NCBI RefSeq assembly: GCF_030709675.1
Contig: NZ_JAUZQD010000001.1
Location: forward strand, 682,001 to 746,000
Direction: 5' to 3'
DNA: 64,000 nt
From: Symbioplanes lichenis
GTDB lineage: Bacteria; Actinomycetota; Actinomycetes; Mycobacteriales; Micromonosporaceae
A program made the translations under genes and the position numbers. The notes below the pieces were generated by a model. The model was not told the origin of the DNA. It was given only the letters and a program-made list of their open reading frames with translations, and did no database searches. The stretch's first letter is position 1. Each line of letters opens with the position of its first letter. Shown in pieces: positions 56,581-64,000 of the stretch.

Positions 56581-57680
56581 GCGGCGTCCAGCGCCTTGGT
56601 GAGGTCGGCCAGCAGGTCGGCCTCGTCCTCGATCCCGCACGAGAGCCGGACGAACCCGGGCGGCGTGTCGTCGCCCCACTGCGCCCGGCGGTCGGCCGTG
56701 GTGTGCAGGCCGCCGAAGGACGTGGCCGCGAACACGAGCTCCGACGCACCCAGGAACGCGGCGACCCGCTCGGCGCTGCCCAGGTCGAACGACACGATGC
56801 CGGGGACGCGGCGCATCTGGGCGCGCGCGATCTCGTACGAGGGATCGGTCTCCAGCCCCGGCCACCGCACCCCGGTCACGTCGTCGCGACCGGCCAGCAG
56901 CGCCGTCACGGCGGCCGCGTTGGCGGTCTGCCGGGCGAGCCGCAGGTCGAGCGTGGCCAGCGACCGGTGGGCCAGCCAGCAGTCGAACGCCCCCGGCACG
57001 CCGCCCGTCTGCGCCCGCCACGTCGTGACCCCGGTGAGCAGCTCCTCGTCCCGCGCGGCGACATAGCCCAGCAGCACGTCGGAGTGCCCGGTCAGCGCCT
57101 TGGTGCCGGACGCCACCACGAGGTCGGCGCCCAGGTCCAGCGGCCGCTGCCCGAGCGGCGTCGCGGTCGTGTTGTCCACGGCGACAAGCGCACCGGCGGC
57201 GTGGGCGGCGGCCGACACGGCGGCCAGGTCGCACACGTCCAGGCCCGGGTTGGCCGGGGTCTCCAGCAGCACCAGCCGTACGCCGTCGAAGCTCGGACAG
57301 GGCCCGGCGGTGGGCACGAGAACGGTGCTGACGCCCAGGTCCCGCAGTGTCCCCTCGGCGAACGCCCGCACGGTGAAGTAGCCGTCCGCGGGCAGCGCCA
57401 CGGTGTCGCCCGATTTCAGCACCGACAGCAACAGCGCCGTGATCGCGGCCTGCCCGGTGGCGAAGGCCCGCACGGCCCCGCCCTCCAGCTCGCCGATCGC
57501 CGACTCCAGCGCGCGTCGCGTCGGGTTGTCGGGGCGGCCGTAGCCGTTCTCGGTGGGCCCGGTCACCGGGTCCAGGTGATAGGGCGCCGCGAACACCGGC
57601 CCCGGCAGGAACGGCTCGCCCGGCACCGGCTCGGGCAGCCCCGCGTGCACGACCAGCGTGCCATCGCCCTTGTCACTCAC
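56577..57680 (-). CDS. Cys/Met-metabolism PLP-dependent enzyme (cystathionine gamma-synthase/lyase-like)
   Basis: A 367-residue fold-type I PLP enzyme. [15 protein letters not shown] (45-59) is the substrate-side signature, FATGQAAI (73-80) binds phosphate, and the internal aldimine Lys194 sits in [15 protein letters not shown]. It is shorter than typical 380-400-residue family members and the N-terminus is compact. It could be a cystathionine gamma-lyase or synthase; the sequence does not decide. GTG at 57680 overlaps the gpsA stop. Confidence 0.85.
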   Translation of the reverse strand: MSDKGDGTLVVHAGLPEPVPGEPFLPGPVFAAPYHLDPVTGPTENGYGRPDNPTRRALESAIGELEGGAVRAFATGQAAITALLLSVLKSGDTVALPADGYFTVRAFAEGTLRDLGVSTVLVPTAGPCPSFDGVRLVLLETPANPGLDVCDLAAVSAAAHAAGALVAVDNTTATPLGQRPLDLGADLVVASGTKALTGHSDVLLGYVAARDEELLTGVTTWRAQTGGVPGAFDCWLAHRSLATLDLRLARQTANAAAVTALLAGRDDVTGVRWPGLETDPSYEIARAQMRRVPGIVSFDLGSAERVAAFLGASELVFAATSFGGLHTTADRRAQWGDDTPPGFVRLSCGIEDEADLLADLTKALDAA

Positions 57681-58672
57681 TCCGGCTTCATCTCCCGGCC
57701 CATCAGCAGTTTCACGGCGACGCGCGGGTCCACACCCTCGTGGCACACGCGCTCGACCTGTTCGGTGATCGGCATCTCGACGCCGTGCGCCCGGGCGAGG
57801 TCCCGGATCGCGAGGCAGCTCTTGACGCCCTCGGCGGTCTGCTTGGTGGCCCGCTGCGCTTCCTCGAGGGACTCGCCGCGGCCCAGGTGCTCGCCGAACG
57901 TGTGGTTACGGGACAACGGCGACGAGCAGGTGGCGACCAGGTCGCCGAGCCCGGCCAGCCCGGCGAAGGTCATCGGGTCGGCGCCCAGGGCCACGCCCAG
58001 CCGGGTGGTCTCGGCCAGGCCGCGGGTGATGAGCGACGCCTTGGTGTTGTCGCCCAGGCCCATCGCGGAGGCCATGCCGTAGGCCAGCGCGATGACGTTC
58101 TTGACCGCGCCGCCGATCTCGCAGCCGATGACGTCGTCGCTGGTGTAGGGCCGGATGTAGGGCAGCGCGATGCTCTGCTGCACGGCCTGGGCCCGGCCCG
58201 GGTCGGTGCCGGCGACCACCGTGGCGGCGGGCTGCTCGGCGGCGATCTCGGGCGCCAGGTTGGGGCCGGACACGACGACCACGCGGTCCGGGTCGACGCC
58301 CGCCGTCTCCACGATGACCTGGCTCATCCGCTTGGTGGTGCCGAGCTCGATGCCCTTCATGAGCGAGATGAGCGTCGCGTCGCCGGGCAGGTGCGGCGCC
58401 CAGTCGGCGAGGTTGCCGCGCAGGGTCTGCGACGGCACGGCCAGGAAGACGAACTCCGCGCCCGCCACGGCCTCGCCGAGGTCGCTGGTGGCCGTGACGC
58501 GGGTGGGCAGCTTCACCCCCGGCAGCGAGACCTCGTTGACGTGCCGCTCACGGATGCCCGCGGCGACCGGCTCGCGGCGGGCCCACATGGTGACGTCGGA
58601 GCCGGCCTCGGCCAGGATCTTCGCGAACGCCGTGCCCCAGGCCCCGGCGCCCAGCATCGCCGCGCGCGTCAT
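57677..58672 (-). CDS. gpsA: glycerol-3-phosphate dehydrogenase [NAD(P)+]
   Basis: A 331-residue enzyme that makes sn-glycerol 3-phosphate for phospholipids. The NAD fold is [10 protein letters not shown] at 8-17. [12 protein letters not shown] and [12 protein letters not shown] follow, and the catalytic Lys lies in [35 protein letters not shown] is the substrate-domain signature. ATG at 58672 overlaps the plsC stop as ATGA, so the first two acyl-glycerol steps are encoded together. Confidence 0.95.
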   Translation of the reverse strand: MTRAAMLGAGAWGTAFAKILAEAGSDVTMWARREPVAAGIRERHVNEVSLPGVKLPTRVTATSDLGEAVAGAEFVFLAVPSQTLRGNLADWAPHLPGDATLISLMKGIELGTTKRMSQVIVETAGVDPDRVVVVSGPNLAPEIAAEQPAATVVAGTDPGRAQAVQQSIALPYIRPYTSDDVIGCEIGGAVKNVIALAYGMASAMGLGDNTKASLITRGLAETTRLGVALGADPMTFAGLAGLGDLVATCSSPLSRNHTFGEHLGRGESLEEAQRATKQTAEGVKSCLAIRDLARAHGVEMPITEQVERVCHEGVDPRVAVKLLMGREMKPE

Positions 58673-59421
58673 GCCGGCAGCTCCGTCGAACCGCCGGCGG
58701 ACTCGCCACCGGACCGGCGGGCGGGCCTGTTCCACAGCTCGCCGCCGGGCACGGGCTCGGCGCGCAGCTCGGCGAGCAGGTCGCGGGTGGCGAACTGCAG
58801 GGCCTCGGTCATCTGCTCGAGCACGGCGCGGGTCGGCGCCTCGCCCTCCCAGCGGCTCAGGTCGACCGGCTTGCCCGCGACGACGCTGACCGGCACGCGC
58901 GGCTTGAAGGAGATCTTGCCGGTGCGCACGTCGTGGATCCGCTGCGAGCCCCACTGGGCCATCGGCACCACCGGGGCGCCGGTCGCCAGCGCCAGCCGGG
59001 CGGCGCCGGTCTTGCCGCGCATCGGCCACAGGTCGGGGTCACGGGTCGTCGTGCCCTCCGGATAGATGACGACGACGCCGCCCTCGCGCAGGGCCTGGAT
59101 CGAGGAGTCGAGCGACTTGGCGGCCTCGACGCTGCCCCGCACGACCGGGATCTGGAACGTCTTGTCGAGCAGGAAGCCGACCACCGGGATCTTCCAGATG
59201 CTCGCCTTGGCCAGGAACCGCGGCCAGCGGCCGGACGCGTAAAGGTAGTGCGCCACCACGAGCGGGTCGAACTGCGACACGTGGTTGGGCGTGACGATGA
59301 AGCCGCCGCCCGCCGGCATGTTCTCCATGCCGCTCCAGCGGGGCTTCGTCCAGACCCGCATCGTGGGGACGACCAGGCACACCGCCAGCCGCCGCCAGAA
59401 CCCGAGTTTGCGCTGCGCCAC
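58669..59421 (-). CDS. plsC: 1-acyl-sn-glycerol-3-phosphate acyltransferase
   Basis: A 250-residue PlsC-family acyltransferase. Block I is NHVSQFD (46-52, the NHx4D active site), block II lies in [11 protein letters not shown] and block III is [12 protein letters not shown]. It makes phosphatidic acid at the membrane. GTG at 59421 has GAGGAGG and is preferred to a longer frame that lacks similarity. It leads the operon plsC-gpsA-PLP enzyme-CxxC gene, divergent from cofC. Confidence 0.9.
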   Translation of the reverse strand: MAQRKLGFWRRLAVCLVVPTMRVWTKPRWSGMENMPAGGGFIVTPNHVSQFDPLVVAHYLYASGRWPRFLAKASIWKIPVVGFLLDKTFQIPVVRGSVEAAKSLDSSIQALREGGVVVIYPEGTTTRDPDLWPMRGKTGAARLALATGAPVVPMAQWGSQRIHDVRTGKISFKPRVPVSVVAGKPVDLSRWEGEAPTRAVLEQMTEALQFATRDLLAELRAEPVPGGELWNRPARRSGGESAGGSTELPA

Positions 59422-59524
59422 CGTGCCTCCTCGTCTGCCACACCCGGTCGAAATCATGCCTGCCCGCGCCCGGGTGAGCCAGGGCGGGTCCGGCGCCGGA
59501 CGAACCGGGAGCGCCGGTGGCAGG

Positions 59525-60202
59525 ATGGTGATCGTGTCAGGAGCGGACTGGACGGCGGTCGTACCCGTCAAGCGCCTCACCACGGCCAAGAGCAGACTAC
59601 GCGGCGCGGTGGCCGAGACCCGTCACGAGGAGCTGGCGCTGGCCATGGTCCTGGACACCGTGACGGCCGTCACGGCCTGCGCCCAGGTCGGTGAGGTGCT
59701 CGTGGTGACCGCGGACCCGCGCGTCACCGCCGCCGTGCACGCCCTGGGTGCCCGGGTGGTGCCCGATCCCGGCGGCGACCTCAACGCCGCCATGCGCTTC
59801 GGGGCCGACGCCGTCGCCGGGCCGGGCCGGCGACGGGCGGTGCTCACCGGCGACCTGCCCGCGCTGCGGCCCGAGGAGCTGGGTGCGGCGCTGCTGGCCG
59901 CGGGCCCGGGGCGCTCCTTCCTGCCGGACGCCGCCGGCACCGGGACGGTGCTGCTGACGGCCGGGGCGGGCGCCGCGCTCGATCCCCGCTTCGGTCCCGG
60001 CTCCGCCCGCGCCCACGCCGCGTCGGGCGCCACGGAGCTCGGCGGGCCGTGGCCGGGGCTGCGCCAGGACGTCGACACCGCGGCCGATCTGCGGACCGTG
60101 CTGACCCTGGGGGCCGGCGCTCACACCTGCGCGCTGCTACGTGATCTCGGACTCGTCACGGAGTGCAGCGCTTCTCCGGTGAGCGCGGGCCCGTCCTTGT
60201 AG
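59525..60202 (+). CDS. cofC: 2-phospholactate/phosphoenolpyruvate guanylyltransferase (F420 pathway)
   Basis: A 225-residue CofC/FbiD enzyme that links GTP to phosphoenolpyruvate or 2-phospholactate for coenzyme F420. The nucleotide-binding start WTAVVPVKRLTTAKSRL matches the family; VPDPGGDLNAAMRFGAD and LTGDLPALRPEEL contain the metal Asp residues, and PRFGPGSARAHAASGA is the 3' signature. ATG at 59525 is used; a GTG at 59534 has better spacing from AGGA and may be the true start. Position beside gpsA and ppk matches M. tuberculosis fbiD. Confidence 0.9.
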   Translation: MVIVSGADWTAVVPVKRLTTAKSRLRGAVAETRHEELALAMVLDTVTAVTACAQVGEVLVVTADPRVTAAVHALGARVVPDPGGDLNAAMRFGADAVAGPGRRRAVLTGDLPALRPEELGAALLAAGPGRSFLPDAAGTGTVLLTAGAGAALDPRFGPGSARAHAASGATELGGPWPGLRQDVDTAADLRTVLTLGAGAHTCALLRDLGLVTECSASPVSAGPSL

Positions 60203-60211
60203 CGTCATGGC

Positions 60212-60409
60212 ATGCAGGGGACGATTGCGACGTTCGATCCGCGGGACCACACCGGCACGTTGCTGCTGGACGACGGCACGGAGCTGACGTTCGGGGCCGA
60301 GGCCTTCCGGGCCTCCGGGCTGCGCCTGCTCCGCCTCGGGCAGCGGGTCGCCGTGACCACCAGCGACGACACCACTGTGACCAAGGTCCAACTTCCCGGA
60401 ATCTCATGA
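60212..60409 (+). CDS. small cold-shock-like (OB-fold) protein
   Basis: A 65-residue protein resembling a cold-shock domain. QGTIATFDPRDHTGTLLLDD replaces the usual GTVKWFNxxKGFGFI, so the aromatic RNP1 residues are lost. FGAEAFRASGLRLLRLGQRV fits the second half of the OB fold. It is found between cofC and ppk in many actinobacteria. Role unknown; nucleic-acid binding is doubtful because of the missing aromatics. Confidence 0.75.
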   Translation: MQGTIATFDPRDHTGTLLLDDGTELTFGAEAFRASGLRLLRLGQRVAVTTSDDTTVTKVQLPGIS

Positions 60410-60414
60410 GCTTC

Positions 60415-60436
60415 GTTCATTTCCTGTTCACCTCGA
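60415..60436 (+). promoter_or_regulatory. candidate PHO box upstream of ppk
   Basis: Two adjacent 11-bp direct repeats, GTTCATTTCCT and GTTCACCTCGA, match the Streptomyces PhoP half-site pattern (GTTCACC plus 4 bases). They end 18 bp before the ppk start. PhoP is known to control ppk in Streptomyces. Confidence 0.68.
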
Positions 60437-60454
60437 ACGGGGAATGATGGATTC

Positions 60455-62776
60455 ATGACCACCCCGCACCGGAACCCCTCACGCCGTCGCGGCCCCAACG
60501 GCAGGTTCCTCCCCCGTGAGGAGCAGCTGAGCGGTGCGGCGGTGGCGGAAAAGGAGATGGACTTGCCCAGCGCGATCGAGCCCGTGTCCGCCACCCCGGC
60601 CCCCGCCGGCGAGCTGCCCGCCACCGAGCGCGGTGACGTGGTGCCGGGCGCCGAGTTCTGGGAAGGCTCCAGCGGCATCGACGAGGAGTCGGACCGCCCC
60701 GAGCTGCCCGAGGACCGCTTCCTCAACCGGGAGCTGTCCTGGCTCGACTTCAACGCGCGGGTGCTCGCCCTGGCCGAGGACCCGGGCACCCCGCTGCTCG
60801 AGCGGGCCAAGTTCCTCGCCATCTTCGCGAGCAACCTCGACGAGTTCTACATGGTGCGGGTCGCCGGTCTGAAGCGGCGGCTCAAGGCCGGGCTGCCGAT
60901 GCGCGGCGGCGACCGGGTCTCGCTGCGCAACCAGCTCGAGATGATCACCGAGCGCGCCGCCGACCTGGTCACCCGGCACGCCGCCTGCTTCGGCGAGGAG
61001 GTCCGGCCCAAGCTGTCGGCCGAAGGCATCGAGATCGTCAAGTGGGCCGAGCTCGACGCCGCCGACCGCGAGCGCCTCCGGACCTACTTCCGCGAGCAGG
61101 TCTTCCCCGTCCTCACCCCGCTGGCCGTGGACCCGGCGCATCCGTTCCCCTACATCTCGAGCCGGTCGCTCAACCTCGCCGTGGTGCTGCGCGACCCCGA
61201 CGACGCGGCCAGCGAGCGGTTCGCCCGGATCAAGGTGCCCAACAACGTGCCGCGCTTCGTCGTGGTGCAGAACGACAGCCGGGGCGTGCGCTTCCTGCCG
61301 GTCGAGGAGCTCATCGCCGTACACCTGGATCAGTTGTTCTCCGGCATGCAGCTGCTGGAGTGGCACGTCTTCCGGGTCACCCGCAACGCCGAGGTCGAGG
61401 TCGACGAGGACCGCGACGAGGACCTGCTGCAGGCCCTGGAGCGCGAGCTGGCGCAGCGGCGGTTCGGCCCGCCCGTACGCCTGGAGGTCGCCGCCTCGAT
61501 CAGCGACCACGTGCTCGACCTGCTCGCCGGCGAGCTGGACATGAACGACGAGGACGTCCTGCGGGTGCCGGGGCTGCTCGATCTCTCGGCCCTGTGGCAG
61601 GTCTTCGCCGACTGCGACCGCGACGACCTCAAGGACCGCCCCTTCGTCCCGGCGACCCACCCGCAGCTGGCCGACGGCGAGGTGCCCCGCAGCGTCTTCA
61701 ACCGGCTGCGCGAGTGCGACATCCTTGTGCACCACCCCTACCACTCGTTCTCGACGAGCGTGCAGCGCTTCATCGAGCAGGCCGCCGCCGACCCCAACGT
61801 GCTGGCCATCAAGCAGACGCTCTACCGCACCAGCGGCGACTCCCCGATCGTCGACGCCCTGGTCGACGCGGCCGCCGCGGGCAAGCAGGTGGTCGTGCTG
61901 GTTGAGGTCAAGGCCCGCTTCGACGAGGTCGCCAACATCGGCTGGGCGCGCACCCTCGAGCGGGCCGGCTGCCACGTCGTCTACGGCCTGGTCGGCCTCA
62001 AGACGCACTGCAAGACCGCCCTGGTCGTGCGGCAGGAGGGCAACCAGATCCGGCGCTACTGCCACATCGGGACGGGCAACTACCACCCCAAGACCGCCCG
62101 CCTGTACGAGGACTTCGGCATGCTGACGGCCGACCCCGAGGTGGGAGCCGACGTCACCGACCTGTTCAACGTCCTGACCGGCTATTCGCGCCAGACCAAC
62201 TTCCGCCGGCTGCTCGTGGCGCCGCACGGCGTCCGCAAGGGGCTCATCGAGCGCATCGAGGAGCAGGCGCGCATCGCCCGGGCCGGTGGCCGGGGGCTCG
62301 TGCAGTTCAAGGTGAACTCGCTCGTCGACGAGGAGAGCATCGACGCGCTCTACCGCGCCTCGCAGGACGGCGTGCAGGTCGACCTGATCATCCGGGGCAT
62401 GTGCGCGCTGCGTCCCGGCGTGCCGGGCCTGTCGGAGAACATCCGGGTGCGCTCGATCGTCGGCCGCTTCCTCGAGCACTCGCGGGTCTTCCGGTTCGGC
62501 GCCGGCGACGACGCCGAATACTGGATCGGCTCGGCCGACCTCATGCACCGCAACCTCGACCGCCGCGTCGAGGCGCTGGTGCGCGTGACCCTGCCCTCCG
62601 CGCAGGACGACCTGCGCAATGTGCTGGAGTTGTCGATGAGCGACGACAGCGAGGCCTGGGACCTGTCCGGCGACGGCACCTGGCACCGCCGCGCGTCGAC
62701 GCCCAGCGACCCGCACGTCCACCTCCAGGAGGCTCTGTTGCGCCAGACACTCGGCAAGGCGGTCCGGCCCGCGTGA
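60455..62776 (+). CDS. ppk: polyphosphate kinase
   Basis: A 773-residue PPK1 that makes polyphosphate from ATP. A variable N-terminal lead of about 85 residues precedes [19 protein letters not shown]. The four PPK domains follow: [49 protein letters not shown], and [16 protein letters not shown]. The autophosphorylated His lies in [22 protein letters not shown] at 60455 has GGGGAATGATGG. Its TGA overlaps the mutT1 start. Confidence 0.95.
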   Translation: MTTPHRNPSRRRGPNGRFLPREEQLSGAAVAEKEMDLPSAIEPVSATPAPAGELPATERGDVVPGAEFWEGSSGIDEESDRPELPEDRFLNRELSWLDFNARVLALAEDPGTPLLERAKFLAIFASNLDEFYMVRVAGLKRRLKAGLPMRGGDRVSLRNQLEMITERAADLVTRHAACFGEEVRPKLSAEGIEIVKWAELDAADRERLRTYFREQVFPVLTPLAVDPAHPFPYISSRSLNLAVVLRDPDDAASERFARIKVPNNVPRFVVVQNDSRGVRFLPVEELIAVHLDQLFSGMQLLEWHVFRVTRNAEVEVDEDRDEDLLQALERELAQRRFGPPVRLEVAASISDHVLDLLAGELDMNDEDVLRVPGLLDLSALWQVFADCDRDDLKDRPFVPATHPQLADGEVPRSVFNRLRECDILVHHPYHSFSTSVQRFIEQAAADPNVLAIKQTLYRTSGDSPIVDALVDAAAAGKQVVVLVEVKARFDEVANIGWARTLERAGCHVVYGLVGLKTHCKTALVVRQEGNQIRRYCHIGTGNYHPKTARLYEDFGMLTADPEVGADVTDLFNVLTGYSRQTNFRRLLVAPHGVRKGLIERIEEQARIARAGGRGLVQFKVNSLVDEESIDALYRASQDGVQVDLIIRGMCALRPGVPGLSENIRVRSIVGRFLEHSRVFRFGAGDDAEYWIGSADLMHRNLDRRVEALVRVTLPSAQDDLRNVLELSMSDDSEAWDLSGDGTWHRRASTPSDPHVHLQEALLRQTLGKAVRPA

Positions 62777-63666
62777 CCAAACCAGTCCGGACCGCGGGCG
62801 GCGTCGTCTGGCGTCCCGCGGGTGACAGTTTCGAGATCTGCGTCGTCCACCGGCCGTACCTGCGGGACTGGGTCCTGCCCAAGGGCAAGCTCGACGGTTC
62901 CGAGCACACGCTCGTCGCCGCGGTCCGCGAGGTGCTGGAGGAGACCGGCGTCCGGGCCGAGCCGCAGCTGCGGCTGCCGCAGGTGGCCTACACGATGCCC
63001 AACGGCGTGCCCAAGACCGTCGACTTCTGGCTGATGCGCGCCGATGACGGCCCGGCCGCCGACCCGATGGATCCGACCGAGGTCGACGCGGTGGTGTGGC
63101 TGTCGCCGGCCGACGCGGTGGCCCGGCTGACCTATCAGGTCGACCGCGACCTCGTCGATCACGTTACGACGCTGCCTCCGGTGACCGGCGTGACGCTGCT
63201 GATCCGGCACGCCCACGCCGGCAAGCGGAAGCACTTCGCCGGGGACGACGTCCTGCGCCCGATCGACGAACGCGGCCGGGCCGAGGCCGAGACGATCCGC
63301 GCGGTGGCTGCTCTGTTCGAGCCGCGGCGGCTGCACGCGGCCACGCCCCTGCGCTGCCGGCAGACGCTGGAACCACTGGGCGCGGCGCTCGGCCTGCCGG
63401 TCGAGGAGGACGCCGCCTTCGCCGAGCCGCCCGACGGCGAGGTCACCCCGGAGCGGGTCGCCGAGTCGGTCAAGGCCGCGACGACCCGCCTGCATGATCT
63501 GCGTACGGGCGACCGCGCCGCGATTTGCAGCCAGGGCAAGGTGATCCCGGGCGTCCTGGCGCAGTTGCGCGACGAGCCGGACAGCGCGCCCTACAAGACG
63601 CCCAAGGGCGGCGGCTGGGTGCTCACCTGGTCGGGCGACCGGCTCGCGGGGCTGAGCCAGATCTGA
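62773..63666 (+). CDS. mutT1: MutT1-type Nudix hydrolase fused to histidine phosphatase
   Basis: A 297-residue two-domain enzyme. The Nudix domain (about 1-135) has a perfect G-x5-E-x7-REVLEETGV box beginning [10 protein letters not shown] (about 35-44). The phosphoglycerate-mutase-like domain (about 140-297) has [11 protein letters not shown] with the RH-A catalytic His, and QGKVIPG. This is the architecture and neighbourhood of M. tuberculosis MutT1 (Rv2985, beside ppk), which clears 8-oxo-dGTP and diadenosine-type phosphates. GTG at 62773 overlaps the ppk stop. The last 44 bp overlap the opposing membrane gene. Confidence 0.92.
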   Translation: MTKPVRTAGGVVWRPAGDSFEICVVHRPYLRDWVLPKGKLDGSEHTLVAAVREVLEETGVRAEPQLRLPQVAYTMPNGVPKTVDFWLMRADDGPAADPMDPTEVDAVVWLSPADAVARLTYQVDRDLVDHVTTLPPVTGVTLLIRHAHAGKRKHFAGDDVLRPIDERGRAEAETIRAVAALFEPRRLHAATPLRCRQTLEPLGAALGLPVEEDAAFAEPPDGEVTPERVAESVKAATTRLHDLRTGDRAAICSQGKVIPGVLAQLRDEPDSAPYKTPKGGGWVLTWSGDRLAGLSQI

Positions 63667-63997
63667 CCGGCCGGCTCCTCGGGGCCGGCGGGGGCACCGT
63701 GTCGGTGCGCCAGTGACCCACCAGGTCACCGGTCAGCCAGCGCGCCCGCCACAGCTCGTCCGCACGCGGCTCCCAGTCACGCAACGGAAGCAGGGCCAGC
63801 CGCCAGGAGAGGACGGCGACCAGATACCAGCCGTAGAGCGGGACGAGCCCGAGCACCGCGTCCCGCCGGCGGTAGGAGCCGTGCGGTGCCATGCAGCCCA
63901 CGGCCGCGCCGGTCAGCAGGCACGTGACGAGCCAGTCCAGCAGGGCCCAGCCGGTCCACCGCTCGGCGGCGTCGCCCAGGGCCCAGGCCGGCACCAC
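63623..63997 (-). CDS. putative small membrane protein, possibly partial
   Basis: A 124-residue frame with two hydrophobic stretches (WALLDWLVTCLLTGAAVGCM and VLGLVPLYGWYLVAVLSWRL), then a basic tail. Its start at the window edge (two adjacent GTG codons at 63992-63997) may not be real, and the gene may continue beyond 64000. No family is recognised. The 3' end overlaps mutT1 by 44 bp, convergently. Confidence 0.5.
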   Translation of the reverse strand: MVPAWALGDAAERWTGWALLDWLVTCLLTGAAVGCMAPHGSYRRRDAVLGLVPLYGWYLVAVLSWRLALLPLRDWEPRADELWRARWLTGDLVGHWRTDTVPPPAPRSRPVRSGSAPRAGRPTR

Positions 63998-64000
63998 GGC

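Overview
The window is chromosomal DNA from a very GC-rich actinobacterium. The gene content, the frequent GTG starts and the synteny suggest a Micromonosporaceae-type organism such as Actinoplanes or Micromonospora; this assignment is inference, since there is no rRNA to place it. The housekeeping blocks follow the order also known from Mycobacterium tuberculosis: ppk-mutT1 next to the F420 guanylyltransferase and gpsA, and rnc next to the YceD protein and a SepIVA homologue. Start-stop overlaps of the GTGA, ATGA or TTGA type are very common, so much of the window is translationally coupled.

Layout. 1-9.1 kb: the edge of a membrane protein gene, a 23-bp tandem repeat, DUF402 and proS, a SigE-family sigma factor with a membrane beta-propeller partner, an amidohydrolase, three Uma2-type nuclease-fold genes (two sharing a duplicated leader), ffh and a small membrane protein. 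9.3-18.7 kb: a surface-polysaccharide region with an operon of Stealth phosphotransferase, nucleotide-sugar dehydrogenase and OatA-like acyltransferase, a secreted CAP protein, and an opposing pair of a large glycosyltransferase and a membrane-anchored methyltransferase. 18.7-20.7 kb: a two-gene AbiL/RloAB-like defence cassette. 20.7-24.9 kb: the nitrogen operon amtB-glnB-glnD behind a candidate GlnR box. 25.1-25.5 kb: a decayed hicBA toxin-antitoxin pair. 25.5-31.5 kb: an APH-like kinase, ftsY, a PhoD-like phosphatase, a rifamycin monooxygenase homologue (rox) preceded by a 19-bp rifamycin-associated element, and a HAD hydrolase.

31.5-41.9 kb: smc, a repeat-rich gap, small genes, a PelF-like glycosyltransferase coupled to a possible TIM-barrel glycosidase, mutM, a PIG-V-like mannosyltransferase and rnc. 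41.9-45.8 kb: plsX, rpmF, yceD, a SepIVA-like protein, coaD and rsmD. 46-47.2 kb: an LPXTG surface protein. 47.4-53 kb: DUF952, recG, a DAK2 (FakA-like) protein, and divergent rpmB. 53.6-64 kb: GNAT, thiL, a stand-alone Lrp RAM-domain protein, DUF3515, a CxxC protein, a Cys/Met-metabolism PLP enzyme, gpsA and plsC on one strand, and cofC, a cold-shock-like gene, ppk (with a PHO box) and mutT1 on the other.

The most distinctive points are the rox gene with its palindromic element, the AbiL-like cassette with a substitution in its conserved Glu motif, the PelF-like/glycosidase pair, the GlnR and PHO boxes, and an unusual load of short tandem repeats. These repeats occur between genes and as in-frame expansions inside core genes (DAK2/FakA, RecG, PlsX, PhoD-like).
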